Source: an uncultured Prevotella sp.
GTDB lineage: Bacteria; Bacteroidota; Bacteroidia; Bacteroidales; Bacteroidaceae
DNA: 64,000 bases
Direction of reading: 5' to 3'
NCBI GenBank assembly: GCA_902800365.1
Contig: CADCEF010000008.1
Span: 1-64,000, forward strand
How positions within the stretch are numbered: the stretch's first letter is position 1; each line of letters opens with the position of its first letter. This document shows, in pieces, positions 35,537-43,699 of the stretch. The notes under the pieces were generated by a model. It was not told the DNA's origin. It made no database searches and saw only the letters and a list, made by a program, of their open reading frames with translations. Both the position numbers and the translations under genes were made by a program.

Positions 35537-36076
35537 TTATTCAAACAAATCAACCCATTTTAGGAATTTTCGCACTCCTTCGGGTCCAAATTTCTCTAAA
35601 CTCTGTGCTGTTTCTACCACAGTTCGCTCGAGTTCGATATGCGATTTCGAGTAAAATTTATCGGCATAACATATCACCTGCTCCTCCATCGTCTCAGGTT
35701 CGTATGAACGGTCGAGAGGTAGAGGCAGATTCTGTTTTTCTATCTGCTGCTTGGTGAGACCTGTTCCAGTGTGGCGCTCGCACACCTGCGCATGACGAAC
35801 AAATCCCTCTTCACGCAGTATCTGTCCACCAATATATCCGTGACAGATATAAGGTTCGGTACCAGTACACTGAATGCTGGGTGCATTGCAGCGGAAGATA
35901 CCGATGTCGTGCAACATTGCAGCCTCCTCAAGAAACTCCTTATCCAAAGGCAATTCCGGATGTTTTTTAGCGATAAGCAAACACCTATCAGCCACCTGAC
36001 GTGAGTGAACCAAGAGAAGTCTCTTCAGCTCATTATCCTCAGGATAATATCGATTAATTATCGATTGGTAGTCCAT
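35537..36076 (-). CDS. HD-domain phosphohydrolase-like protein
   Basis: The 179-residue protein is a single HD domain: an early histidine in VHSRQVADRC (H24), the central H56-D57 pair in AAMLHDIGIF, later histidines in CHGYIGGQILREEG and HTGTG, and YADKF toward the end. HD proteins are metal-dependent phosphohydrolases acting on nucleotides or phospho-compounds. This one resembles small stand-alone YqeK-like or uncharacterised Bacteroidetes HD proteins. The substrate is unknown. It is separated from lptD by 71 bases. Confidence 0.8.
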   Translation of the reverse strand: MDYQSIINRYYPEDNELKRLLLVHSRQVADRCLLIAKKHPELPLDKEFLEEAAMLHDIGIFRCNAPSIQCTGTEPYICHGYIGGQILREEGFVRHAQVCERHTGTGLTKQQIEKQNLPLPLDRSYEPETMEEQVICYADKFYSKSHIELERTVVETAQSLEKFGPEGVRKFLKWVDLFE

Positions 36077-36090
36077 ATGAAATAAAATTA

Positions 36091-36154
36091 GGCACGAATT
36101 ACGCGAATCACACGAATTTTAAAATTTTTCGTGTTAATTCGTGAAATTCGTGCC
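36091..36154. repeat. CACGAATT-type inverted repeat, likely terminator
   Basis: Nearly the whole gap folds into one hairpin: GGCACGAATT (36091-36100) pairs with AATTCGTGCC (36145-36154), and the inner parts pair with G-T wobbles and a small bulge, giving roughly 25 base pairs. Related sequence occurs at 61050-61123. Confidence 0.8.
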
Positions 36155-36170
36155 CTATTATAATGTATGT

Positions 36171-37952
36171 TTATGCTTCGCGCTCGATCCAGGCGATGGT
36201 GTCACCCTGACGGATGTTCTGACCTGGCTTAACGCTGATATCTACAAGTTTACCACCCATTGCAGCAGGAATCTCTACAATCTCACCCCACTTTGTCTGC
36301 AGATAGCAGAATGGCTGACCTTCCTTATACTTCTGACCGATGAATGGCTCAACGCATGGTGCAAGTACACCTTCGCCACCAAAGCCCCACATCAGCTGAC
36401 CTGCCAATGGAGACTTAACAGCATCGGCCTTAGCGTGCTTAATAGCGTCGATCTCTTCCTGCGAAATCTTCTGACCACCACCAAGCTTAGCATCCTTTGC
36501 CTTCTGAATGTCAGCAAGAAGCTGCTTCTTGGCCTGACCACTCTTGAATGGACGGTACTGCTCTGGGTGCATAGCAAGCTCAAAGAGCTCCTCGTCGTCC
36601 TGTCCGTAGTCCCAACCATTTTCATCCATCTCCTTGCGGAATCCGTCGAGAGCATTCTCGAGCAGTGTGTGAGGATCGGCGTCGGTGAACTTACGGCCCT
36701 GCTTCTCAGCCAGCTCAACCAGCTCAGGAGCGATAGTTCCAGGAACCTTACCACTCTTACCGAGAATCATACCCCAGATAGCGTCGTCCATCATTACATA
36801 ACGACCCTTACCCTGCTCCATAGTGAGCAGATTCATCAGAGCGATGTTCTTTGTGTACTGAGAGAATGGAGTTACCAATGGTGGATATCCAACCTTTGGC
36901 CATACATACTCAACCTCATTGAACAGCTTAACAAGCATATCGTCCATTGTGAGTGCAGACTCACCCTTCTTCTCGCGCTCCTTGTTGATCATCTTCTGGA
37001 TAGGACCAAGATCGGCCATCATAGAACCCATCATTCCACCAGGCAGACCACTACCAAGCAGCAGTGAAGACATGTGCTTGTTAGCAGGATTGATGAAGTA
37101 ACCCAACCAGTCGTCGATGAACTCCTGAGTGAGTGTGCGAGCCTGCATATAAGCGTTCATATCAAGATCGGCAACCTCGAAGCCCTCGTTCTTCAGCATA
37201 GAACGAACTGAGATGATATCTGGGTGAACCTTACCCCATGACAGAGGCTCGATAGCGGTATCAATAACATCGGCACCATTGTTACAAACTTCAAGGATTG
37301 ATGCCATTGACAGACCAGGACCAGAGTGACCGTGATACTGGATGATGATGTCAGGATGCTTTGTCTTGATAGCCTTGGTGAGCTTACCCAGCATAGCAGG
37401 CTGACCAATACCGGCCATATCCTTCAAACAGATTTCCTCAGCACCGGCAGCGATTACCTCGTCGGCGATTGCAGCGTAGTACTCTACGGTGTGAACAGGT
37501 GATGTGGTGATACACAGAGTAGCCTGTGGTGTCATTCCACCTTCCTTAGCCCACTTAATACTTGGAATGATATTACGGGTATCGTTCAATCCGCAGAAAA
37601 TACGGGTGATATCAACCCCCTGAGCGTGCTTAACCTTATACATCAGTGCGCGAACATCATCGGGCACAGGATACATACGGAGTGCGTTGAGACCACGGTC
37701 GAGCATGTGAGTCTTGATGCCTACCTCATTGAATGGCTTACAGAAAGCGCGAACTGCGAGGTTAGGATTCTCACCAGCCATCAGATTTACCTGCTCAAAG
37801 GCTCCACCGTTGGTTTCTACTCGGGCGAAACAGCCCATATCGATGATAGCAGGGGCGATGCGTTCCAGCTGGTCTTTACGAGGCTGAAACTTACCAGAAC
37901 TCTGCCACATGTCTCTGTAAACGAGACTAAATTGGATCTTCTTTTTTGCCAT
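36171..37952 (-). CDS. Carboxyltransferase (oxaloacetate decarboxylase alpha/pyruvate carboxylase B-type) with atypical biotinyl domain
   Basis: The 593-residue protein has the DRE-TIM carboxyltransferase barrel (residues about 1-290; the metal-binding YRDMWQSSG start, the LDRGLNALR segment, a CLKDMAG motif and HGHSGPG), the conserved carboxylase domain to about 510, and a C-terminal lipoyl/biotinyl-like domain. The usual A-M-K-M biotin site is not present; the corresponding hairpin reads Q-T-K-W-G-E. Enzymes of this type move CO2 between pyruvate and biotin in sodium-pumping decarboxylases or methylmalonyl/pyruvate carboxylases. The reaction here cannot be fixed. No partner subunits are adjacent. 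A -7 box lies at 37983-37990. Confidence 0.82.
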   Translation of the reverse strand: MAKKKIQFSLVYRDMWQSSGKFQPRKDQLERIAPAIIDMGCFARVETNGGAFEQVNLMAGENPNLAVRAFCKPFNEVGIKTHMLDRGLNALRMYPVPDDVRALMYKVKHAQGVDITRIFCGLNDTRNIIPSIKWAKEGGMTPQATLCITTSPVHTVEYYAAIADEVIAAGAEEICLKDMAGIGQPAMLGKLTKAIKTKHPDIIIQYHGHSGPGLSMASILEVCNNGADVIDTAIEPLSWGKVHPDIISVRSMLKNEGFEVADLDMNAYMQARTLTQEFIDDWLGYFINPANKHMSSLLLGSGLPGGMMGSMMADLGPIQKMINKEREKKGESALTMDDMLVKLFNEVEYVWPKVGYPPLVTPFSQYTKNIALMNLLTMEQGKGRYVMMDDAIWGMILGKSGKVPGTIAPELVELAEKQGRKFTDADPHTLLENALDGFRKEMDENGWDYGQDDEELFELAMHPEQYRPFKSGQAKKQLLADIQKAKDAKLGGGQKISQEEIDAIKHAKADAVKSPLAGQLMWGFGGEGVLAPCVEPFIGQKYKEGQPFCYLQTKWGEIVEIPAAMGGKLVDISVKPGQNIRQGDTIAWIEREA

Positions 37953-37982
37953 ATTTCAAGTTACTATTGAATTTTTTGAATG

Positions 37983-37990
37983 CAAAAATA
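37983..37990 (-). promoter_or_regulatory. -7 box of the carboxyltransferase gene
   Basis: TATTTTTG on the minus strand, 30 bases before the start. A TTG lies 22 bases further upstream. Confidence 0.5.
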
Positions 37991-38613
37991 ACAATAATTT
38001 CCCACATAGCGGCAAATATCCTTCAAATTTTATAATTTTTAGTAGTGGAATGCGCCTTTTACGACTAACTATGCAGAAGTTTTTCATTTCTTTAGTCACC
38101 GAAAGAAACGAAACAAAGAAAGGTGCGAAAACGTCCTGAGCCCGGAGGCCGGATGTAATATTTTCGTAATCATTCGATGAACTCGCTACGCTCAAACAGC
38201 ATCTCATGTCGATTTGCTTGTCTCGCTTACGCGACACAAGAATCGAAGAAGATTCCGATAATAGTACATACTATGAATACCTCCTCGTGCGGAATGTTTT
38301 CGAGTGATTTATCCTCGTGTTTTTACGAACGATTTGTCATAGAAATGAGAAAGCAGAGAAAAAGCAAGTAATCCCAATAACATTCCGCACGAGGAGGTCT
38401 TTAGAGGAATTATATTTTTTTGAAGCGACATTGAGTCTCTGATTGCAAAGCAATCTGAGCAACGAAATACGAAATGCTGTTTGAGCGCAGCGAGTTCATT
38501 GAGTGCTTTGAAAAAATATGGTTCCGGCCTCCGAGCCAGGACGTTTTGGAATTACTTGCTTTTTCGTCCGCGAGGACTACTTCCTTTTTCGACTAGCCAA
38601 GCGAACTAACAAA
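37991..38613. other. Gene-free region dominated by a large palindrome
   Basis: Apart from the palindrome at 38128-38546, the left flank (38080-38127) holds a sequence rich in GAAAGAAACGAAACAAAGAAAGG, and the right flank (38548-38613) holds a partial inverse copy of the palindrome centre. No supported coding frame exists. Confidence 0.75.
38128..38546. repeat. Imperfect 420-bp palindromic element
   Basis: Three nested arm pairs are symmetric about 38338. The outer pair is 38128-38153 with 38523-38546 (25-26 bases, one change and one indel). The middle pair is 38178-38202 with 38474-38498 (24 of 25). The inner pair is 38279-38298 with 38379-38398 (20 of 20). Gap lengths between arm blocks match on both sides (24/24 and about 76/75), though the gap sequences have diverged. 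Each gap keeps a small local hairpin. No transposase frame is present. Confidence 0.85.
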
Positions 38614-39078
38614 TCATTTATAGGTATGATTCATCAATCGCTGTTCGGCTAGGGTTTCGTATTTTGTGCCGGGGCGACCGTAGTTGGCATAAGGATAGAT
38701 GCTTATACCGCCACGGGGAGTGAAAAGTCCGATAACCTCGATATACTTAGGATCCATCAACTTTACCAGATCCTTCATAATCACATTTACACAATCCTCG
38801 TGAAAATCACCATGGTTGCGGAAACTGAACAGATACAGCTTCAGACTCTTACTCTCAACCATCTTCTCGCCAGGGATATACATAATCTTTATCTCAGCGA
38901 AATCAGGCTGACCTGTAATAGGACAAAGCGATGTGAACTCAGGACAGTTAAACTGCACCCAGTAATCATTGTCAGGATGCTTGTTAACAAACGTCTCCAA
39001 CACCTCGGGCGCATAATCTGAGCGATACTCGGTCTTCTTTCCAAGCGCCTGCAATCCTTCTTGTTCTCTCATATACAT
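38614..39078 (-). CDS. queF: NADPH-dependent 7-cyano-7-deazaguanine reductase
   Basis: QueF reduces preQ0 to preQ1, the queuosine precursor used to modify tRNA wobble guanines. This is the short unimodular type (154 residues) with the catalytic cysteine in [11 protein letters not shown] (C52) and the conserved E-S-K-S-L-K-L-Y and HEDCVN stretches. It lies downstream of the queuosine-precursor transporter, 21 bases away. The gap is a TTAAACA repeat that touches the start codon. A second ATG two codons later is also possible. Confidence 0.95.
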   Translation of the reverse strand: MYMREQEGLQALGKKTEYRSDYAPEVLETFVNKHPDNDYWVQFNCPEFTSLCPITGQPDFAEIKIMYIPGEKMVESKSLKLYLFSFRNHGDFHEDCVNVIMKDLVKLMDPKYIEVIGLFTPRGGISIYPYANYGRPGTKYETLAEQRLMNHTYK

Positions 39079-39104
39079 TAAACATTAAAAGATTAAACAT
39101 TAAA
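39077..39104. repeat. TTAAACA-type tandem repeat between yhhQ and queF
   Basis: About 28 bases match the repeat at 16181-16211 and, with one change, that at 6014-6067. Here the flanking genes read on the opposite strand. Confidence 0.75.
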
Positions 39105-39795
39105 GTTCTTTGACCTTAAAGATATTGTAGGCCACGTCGGTATCAAACACATCCTCATGGTCATGCTTCTTGGTAAAGTTCACTACACGGATGGTCATTG
39201 GAAGAGCGATAATCTCGTATATTGTCTTTAGCGATACCTGAGTGATTACCAGCGATGGCATCTCCTCCCAGGGAATAACACCACCGAGTGCCAATGGAAA
39301 GAAGATTACTGAGTCGGTCAACTCACCAAAGATGGTACTCATCACAGCACGAAGCGAGAAATTCTTACCATCCGATGTCAACTTCATCTTACTCATCACA
39401 TAAGCATTGATAAACGAACCAGCAAGGAATGCCAGGAACGATGCTCCGGCGATACGTGGTGCAAGTCCGAAAATCTGATGGAATCCCTCCTCACCATGCC
39501 AGTATGATGCACCAGGAATCCAGTCGGCGATGGCGCCAAACACTACGAACAGAAAGTTCATTGAGAATCCCATCCAGATAAGCAGTCGGGTTCTGCGATA
39601 ACCCCATACTTCACAAACCACATCGTTGATGATGTAGCTTACAGGGAACACAATAAGACCGGCAGTCATGTTAGCAGGTCCTAACGAAATCTGTTTTGTC
39701 TCCAACACGTTTGCCGTAATCAGGCAGACGCAAAACAGTATGCCATATAACATAAAAAGCACACTGATTCTTCGATCATTCTTAATTTTCTCCAT
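39100..39795 (-). CDS. yhhQ: Queuosine precursor transporter (YhhQ/VUT family)
   Basis: The 231-residue membrane protein has six hydrophobic segments and the VUT/YhhQ family motifs (NVLETKQISLGPANMTAGLIVFPVSYIINDVVCEVWGYRR). These proteins import preQ0/preQ1. The next gene on the strand is queF, which supports the role. A preQ1-I-like aptamer lies in the 45 bases before its start codon, suggesting that the ligand represses translation of its own importer. Confidence 0.92.
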   Translation of the reverse strand: MEKIKNDRRISVLFMLYGILFCVCLITANVLETKQISLGPANMTAGLIVFPVSYIINDVVCEVWGYRRTRLLIWMGFSMNFLFVVFGAIADWIPGASYWHGEEGFHQIFGLAPRIAGASFLAFLAGSFINAYVMSKMKLTSDGKNFSLRAVMSTIFGELTDSVIFFPLALGGVIPWEEMPSLVITQVSLKTIYEIIALPMTIRVVNFTKKHDHEDVFDTDVAYNIFKVKEL

Positions 39796-39797
39796 TT

Positions 39798-39833
39798 TCT
39801 TGTTTTTTTAAAGGGGGTGTTCAAGTACCCCTG
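39798..39833 (-). promoter_or_regulatory. preQ1-I-type riboswitch aptamer upstream of yhhQ-queF
   Basis: On the minus strand a 5-bp P1 stem (AGGGG/CCCCU) encloses an 11-base loop UACUUGAACAC, followed by an A-rich tail UUAAAAAAACAAG. The loop's CUUG can pair with the tail's CAAG to form the P2 pseudoknot. The loop ends ACAC, as in the Bacillus preQ1-I aptamer, where the final C contacts the ligand. The P2 tail is only three bases from the yhhQ AUG, so ligand binding should block translation initiation. The fold is visible; the ligand is inferred from the downstream genes. Confidence 0.8.
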
Positions 39834-39840
39834 TTATCCG

Positions 39841-40833
39841 TTATAATAAATAAATTAACCAGCCCATATATGCCACAAACGACAGAATAAGCAGCCATCC
39901 TTCTCTGCGCGACACATAGTACTTGGTTATTGCGAAAAGCCACATCAGTCCGATACTTATCAGCATCACCATCAAGTCGACTATTGTGATACCCATAATA
40001 CGCAGTGGGTGAATCACAGCAGTAACGCCGACAATCAGCAGTATGTTAAACACATTCGAGCCAATCACATTTCCGATAGCGATGGCCGAACGACCTTTGT
40101 AAGCAGCAACTACACTGGTGGCCAACTCGGGGAGCGATGTTCCTCCAGCCACAATGGTGAGTCCTACAATACTCTGGCGGATACCGAAACGATGAGCCAC
40201 ATAGGTAGCTGAATCGACAAACAGATTACTACCGCCTATTAGACATGCCAGTCCGATAACTATCCAAGCCAGATTACGCCACAGGTGCGAGTAGTCGCGA
40301 GGCTCCTTTACCGGCTCAACGCCAAGCTCTTCCTCACGCAGCTTCAGCTCTCCTGAATTGATAGCCATGCGGAAGGTGTAGAACATAAACGCCAGAAAAC
40401 CTACCAGCAGTATCAATCCGTCCTGACGTGTTATCTCATTTCCCCACAAGTGAGGTGAGCTCATGTCATCGAAGCACAGGATAAAAAACATCAGCGATGC
40501 TACGATGGCAAAGGGAATATCTTTCTTAACCGTGTTTGGAGCCACAGCTATTGGCGCCACAGCAGCCGAACATCCTACTATCAGCAAGGTGTTGAACACA
40601 TTCGAACCAATCACGTTACCAACGGCAAGGTCGGATGTACCTTTCAAGGCCGACACAAGACTTACAAACAGCTCTGGTGCAGATGTTCCAGCAGCCACGA
40701 TGGTGAGTCCGATAACAATCTCAGGCACTCGCATACCGCGAGCCAGAGATGAGGCACCCTCAGTAAGGCGGTCGGCTCCCCAGATGACAAGCGCCACGCC
40801 AATGATGATAAATCCGATGTTAAGCAGTGTCAT
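39841..40833 (-). CDS. Calcium/sodium antiporter (CaCA family, YrbG-like)
   Basis: The 330-residue protein contains two inverted homologous halves with the alpha-repeat motifs (TIVAAGTSAPELFVSL and TIVAGGTSLPELATSV, each followed by GNVIGSNVFN), which form the ion site of CaCA exchangers. It should exchange sodium (or protons) for calcium. It lies 15 bases after hslR and 45 bases before yhhQ on the same strand. Confidence 0.92.
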   Translation of the reverse strand: MTLLNIGFIIIGVALVIWGADRLTEGASSLARGMRVPEIVIGLTIVAAGTSAPELFVSLVSALKGTSDLAVGNVIGSNVFNTLLIVGCSAAVAPIAVAPNTVKKDIPFAIVASLMFFILCFDDMSSPHLWGNEITRQDGLILLVGFLAFMFYTFRMAINSGELKLREEELGVEPVKEPRDYSHLWRNLAWIVIGLACLIGGSNLFVDSATYVAHRFGIRQSIVGLTIVAGGTSLPELATSVVAAYKGRSAIAIGNVIGSNVFNILLIVGVTAVIHPLRIMGITIVDLMVMLISIGLMWLFAITKYYVSRREGWLLILSFVAYMGWLIYLL

Positions 40834-40848
40834 AACCTTTTCAGTTTT

Positions 40849-41229
40849 TTACTCCATTTCGCTGATAAATGCATCGAGACTGCGGCGGTCTTTCTTAGTT
40901 GGGCGACCTGTGCCGCGTGCTCGGTCAACAAATCCGCTGATGCGGGTCATTTCCAGAAGTTCGTACTGCTCGGGCGCAGTAACGTTCTCGTATATCTCCG
41001 GCAGGAATTTTGCTCCTACGCGCTGTTCAATGGTTTTAAGTATACGGAACGAGTAAGTGATTGGTGGCTTGCGCACGCTTACGGTCTCGCCTACCTTAAC
41101 CATACGCGAGGGTTTTACGTTTACCCCTTCTATGGTTACGCGTCCGTTCTTGCATGCGTCGGCGGCTAAAGTGCGAGTTTTAAAAATTCGCGCAGCCCAC
41201 AGCCATTTATCAATTCTTGCTTCTTCCAT
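40849..41229 (-). CDS. hslR: S4-domain RNA-binding protein, Hsp15/HslR-type
   Basis: The 126-residue protein begins R-I-D-K-W-L-W-A-A-R-I-F-K-T-R, the S4 domain of Hsp15. Hsp15 binds 50S subunits carrying nascent chains after translation failure and helps recycle them. A basic C-terminal tail follows. It lies between pth and the CaCA antiporter. The combination with pth and rplY makes a small translation-quality cluster. Confidence 0.88.
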   Translation of the reverse strand: MEEARIDKWLWAARIFKTRTLAADACKNGRVTIEGVNVKPSRMVKVGETVSVRKPPITYSFRILKTIEQRVGAKFLPEIYENVTAPEQYELLEMTRISGFVDRARGTGRPTKKDRRSLDAFISEME

Positions 41230-41262
41230 AACACCTAAATGTCATTTGTCATTGTGTCACTG

Positions 41263-41835
41263 TCATTTCTTGCCGAGCTTGTTATACTGGTTCATCGTCA
41301 AGTCGATGCCAGCCAGCACAAAGCTCTTAATTATCTCGCAAGCGGTGTCGATGCTTGGCTGGAGTGTCTTCATATCCTCCTCGTCGTACTTTCCGAGCAC
41401 CCAGTCAACCTGCATACCGCGTGGAAAATCGTTACCGATACCCATACGCAGGCGAGCATAGTTCTGACCGATCAACTGCTGAATATGTCCGAGTCCATTA
41501 TGTCCGCCGTTCGAACCGCCTGCTTTCAAACGGAATGCTCCAAGCGGCAGAGCCACATCGTCGCTGATAACAAGCAGCCGACTCTGATCTATCTTCTCCT
41601 GATTCAGCCAGTAGCGCACCGCATTTCCGCTCAGGTTCATATAGGTAGACGGTTTGAGTAGTATCACCTTACGGCCTTTGAGCGATGTCTCGGCAACAAA
41701 TCCATAGCGCTTATCGGCAAAAACAATATTGGATGCCTTAGCAAAAGCATCCAATACCATAAAGCCTGTATTGTGGCGGGTGTTCTCGTACTCGTCGCCG
41801 ATATTTCCCAGTCCGACAATCAAGAATTTATCCAT
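41263..41835 (-). CDS. pth: Peptidyl-tRNA hydrolase
   Basis: Pth recycles tRNA from dropped-off peptidyl-tRNA. The 190-residue protein has the conserved [22 protein letters not shown] start with catalytic His20, the PSTYMNLSG and DDVALPLG stretches, and GGHNGLGHI. It lies 20 bases after rplY, an arrangement common in bacteria. Confidence 0.96.
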   Translation of the reverse strand: MDKFLIVGLGNIGDEYENTRHNTGFMVLDAFAKASNIVFADKRYGFVAETSLKGRKVILLKPSTYMNLSGNAVRYWLNQEKIDQSRLLVISDDVALPLGAFRLKAGGSNGGHNGLGHIQQLIGQNYARLRMGIGNDFPRGMQVDWVLGKYDEEDMKTLQPSIDTACEIIKSFVLAGIDLTMNQYNKLGKK

Positions 41836-41855
41836 TCACAGATGAATTAGATAAA

Positions 41856-42452
41856 TTACTCAGCAGCCTGTGCAGCTGCAGAACGAGAAGCACGTGTAGC
41901 CTTAACTGAGCATACAACAACCTGAGCAGGAGTAGCGATCTGCAGACCGTCGAAGTTCAGCTCAGCCACCTTGATAGCCTTACCAAGCTTCAGCTCGGTT
42001 ACGTCAACGTTCAGAACCTCAGGAATCTGCTTGTAAGGAGCTGTAACGTTCAGTGTGCGAACAGCCTGGCTCAGACGACCACCATCGCGAACACCCTGAG
42101 CGTGACCAACGAGCTTAACAGGGATACCAATTGTGATTGGCTTCTCCTCGCTTACCTCATAGAAGTCAACGTGCAGCAGTGCATCTGTTGTTGGGTGGAA
42201 CTGAAGCTCCTTCATTACAGCCTTGTGAGCCTCACCATCGATAGTGATGTTTACAACGTAAACGTCGGGTGAATAAACTACGCGACGGAGCTGTGATGCT
42301 GGGATTGCAAATGCAACAGCCTCAGGTGCACCGTTCTCACCCTTCTTCTCACCATAAAGGTTACAAGGTACAAGACCTTCCTTACGCATTTCCTTGCTGG
42401 CCTTCTTGCCAGTTGTGGCACGCATCTGGCCACTTACGCTAATTTCTTTCAT
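41856..42452 (-). CDS. rplY: Large ribosomal subunit protein bL25 (CTC form)
   Basis: The 198-residue long (CTC/TL5) form has an N-terminal L25 domain (about 1-95), which binds 5S rRNA, and a C-terminal beta-domain. It is the first gene of the run rplY-pth-hslR-CaCA-yhhQ-queF. A -7 box (TACCTTTG, 42543-42550) lies 90 bases upstream, and the leader between contains two small hairpins. Confidence 0.95.
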   Translation of the reverse strand: MKEISVSGQMRATTGKKASKEMRKEGLVPCNLYGEKKGENGAPEAVAFAIPASQLRRVVYSPDVYVVNITIDGEAHKAVMKELQFHPTTDALLHVDFYEVSEEKPITIGIPVKLVGHAQGVRDGGRLSQAVRTLNVTAPYKQIPEVLNVDVTELKLGKAIKVAELNFDGLQIATPAQVVVCSVKATRASRSAAAQAAE

Positions 42453-42496
42453 AATGTGTTACTCTAAATTAAGTTGTTAAAATTACGTTTTGCTTA

Positions 42497-42538
42497 ATTC
42501 GCCATCACACGAATCCGGACATACCTATCCGAAAAAGC
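42497..42538 (-). promoter_or_regulatory. Structured leader of rplY
   Basis: On the minus strand CGGA/TCCG and ATTCG/CGAAT form two successive short hairpins between the promoter and the rplY start. Ribosomal protein genes are often self-regulated through such leaders, but no known motif is matched. Confidence 0.3.
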
Positions 42539-42542
42539 GGTG

Positions 42543-42550
42543 CAAAGGTA
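42543..42550 (-). promoter_or_regulatory. -7 box of the rplY operon
   Basis: TACCTTTG on the minus strand, about 90 bases before rplY. It may drive the co-directional genes down to queF. Confidence 0.55.
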
Positions 42551-42610
42551 CTACTTTTTTTGAAACCAACAAAATATTTGGCTAAAAAACCTCAATTTTC
42601 TGCATTTTTC

Positions 42611-42641
42611 TTGCAGATTTGGCTTTTTATTAGTACTTTTG
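42611..42641 (+). promoter_or_regulatory. Promoter of the nusB operon
   Basis: TTG at 42611-42613, a 20-base spacer and TACTTTTG at 42634-42641 match the consensus. The leader to nusB is about 70 bases. Confidence 0.65.
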
Positions 42642-42712
42642 CAACCGAAATTGCGTTTACTAACGCGCACATAATATATATATAAGGTAAAAAAATAAAA
42701 ACATCAAGTGAG

Positions 42713-43699
42713 ATGATTAACAGAGAAATTATTAGAATCAAGATTGTTCAGTTAACCTATGCTTACTATCAAAACGGTAACAAGAACATCGAAACGGCTG
42801 AAAAAGAGTTGTTTTTCAGTCTCTCGAAAGCTTATGACCTCTACAACTACATGCTGGCACTTATCGTAGCAGTTAACAAGGAAGCTGCACGCCGCAATGA
42901 GGTGCTTGTACAGCGTGCCAAGCGCGAGGGTACAGCCGAACCATCACAGAAATTTGTATTCAACCGTTTTGCTATCCAGCTTGCAGAGAATATTCAGCTC
43001 AACGATTTTATGAGCACACAGAAGAGCGGATGGGATGAGAATGCCACATTCGTTGCATCACTGCTGGAGAAGATTGAGCAGAGCGACATCTATCAGGATT
43101 ACATGAACAGTACCGACGACAGCTATGATGCCGACCGTGAGCTCTGGCGCAAGCTGTATCGCACATTCATACAGGACAACGACGAGATTGATGCTATCCT
43201 TGAGGACATGAGCCTCTACTGGAACGACGACAAGACCATCGTCGACACATTTGTTCTGAAGACCATCAAGCGCTTCGACGAGCAGAACGGCGCTAAGCAG
43301 GAGCTGCTGCAGGAGTGGGACAGCGAAGAGGAGAAGGACTTTGCACGCAAGATATTCCGTGCTGCCATCCTTAACGCCGACGAGTACCAGCGTGCCATGA
43401 GCGAGGCTTCACGCAACTGGGATTTCTCACGTCTGGCATTCATGGATATCATACTCATGCAGATTGCAATAGCTGAGATGATGACACTGCCAAACATCCC
43501 CATCAGCGTAACCATCAACGAGTATGTTGAGATAGCTAAGTTCTACTCTACTCCAAAGAGTGCCGGCTACATCAACGGTATGCTCGATTCCATCGCTCGC
43601 AGCCTGGTTGAGAGCGGACGCCTGGCTAAGTTCATCGAGCCAAAGAAGGAGAAGAAAGATTTTAAACCCAAAAAACAAATAACTAAGAAAAATGACTAG
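42713..43699 (+). CDS. nusB: Transcription antitermination factor NusB, long form
   Basis: NusB binds BoxA RNA with S10 during rRNA transcription. The 328-residue protein is more than twice the length of E. coli NusB: the usual NusB domain is the C-terminal half (about 180-305, with DWDFSRLAFMDIILMQIAIAEM-like and ISVTINEYVEIAKFYSTPKSAGYINGMLD motifs), preceded by a helical extension of about 170 residues. The long form is normal for Bacteroidetes. The lysine-rich tail overlaps yajC by eight bases. Confidence 0.93.
   Translation: MINREIIRIKIVQLTYAYYQNGNKNIETAEKELFFSLSKAYDLYNYMLALIVAVNKEAARRNEVLVQRAKREGTAEPSQKFVFNRFAIQLAENIQLNDFMSTQKSGWDENATFVASLLEKIEQSDIYQDYMNSTDDSYDADRELWRKLYRTFIQDNDEIDAILEDMSLYWNDDKTIVDTFVLKTIKRFDEQNGAKQELLQEWDSEEEKDFARKIFRAAILNADEYQRAMSEASRNWDFSRLAFMDIILMQIAIAEMMTLPNIPISVTINEYVEIAKFYSTPKSAGYINGMLDSIARSLVESGRLAKFIEPKKEKKDFKPKKQITKKND

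Noticed and set aside
36141..37067. 308-codon open frame on the plus strand
   Set aside because: It lies antisense within the carboxyltransferase gene. That gene's protein is clearly conserved and the antisense product has no recognisable pattern.
38128..38546. Insertion sequence
   Set aside because: No transposase frame lies between or near the arms, and no target-site duplication is obvious.
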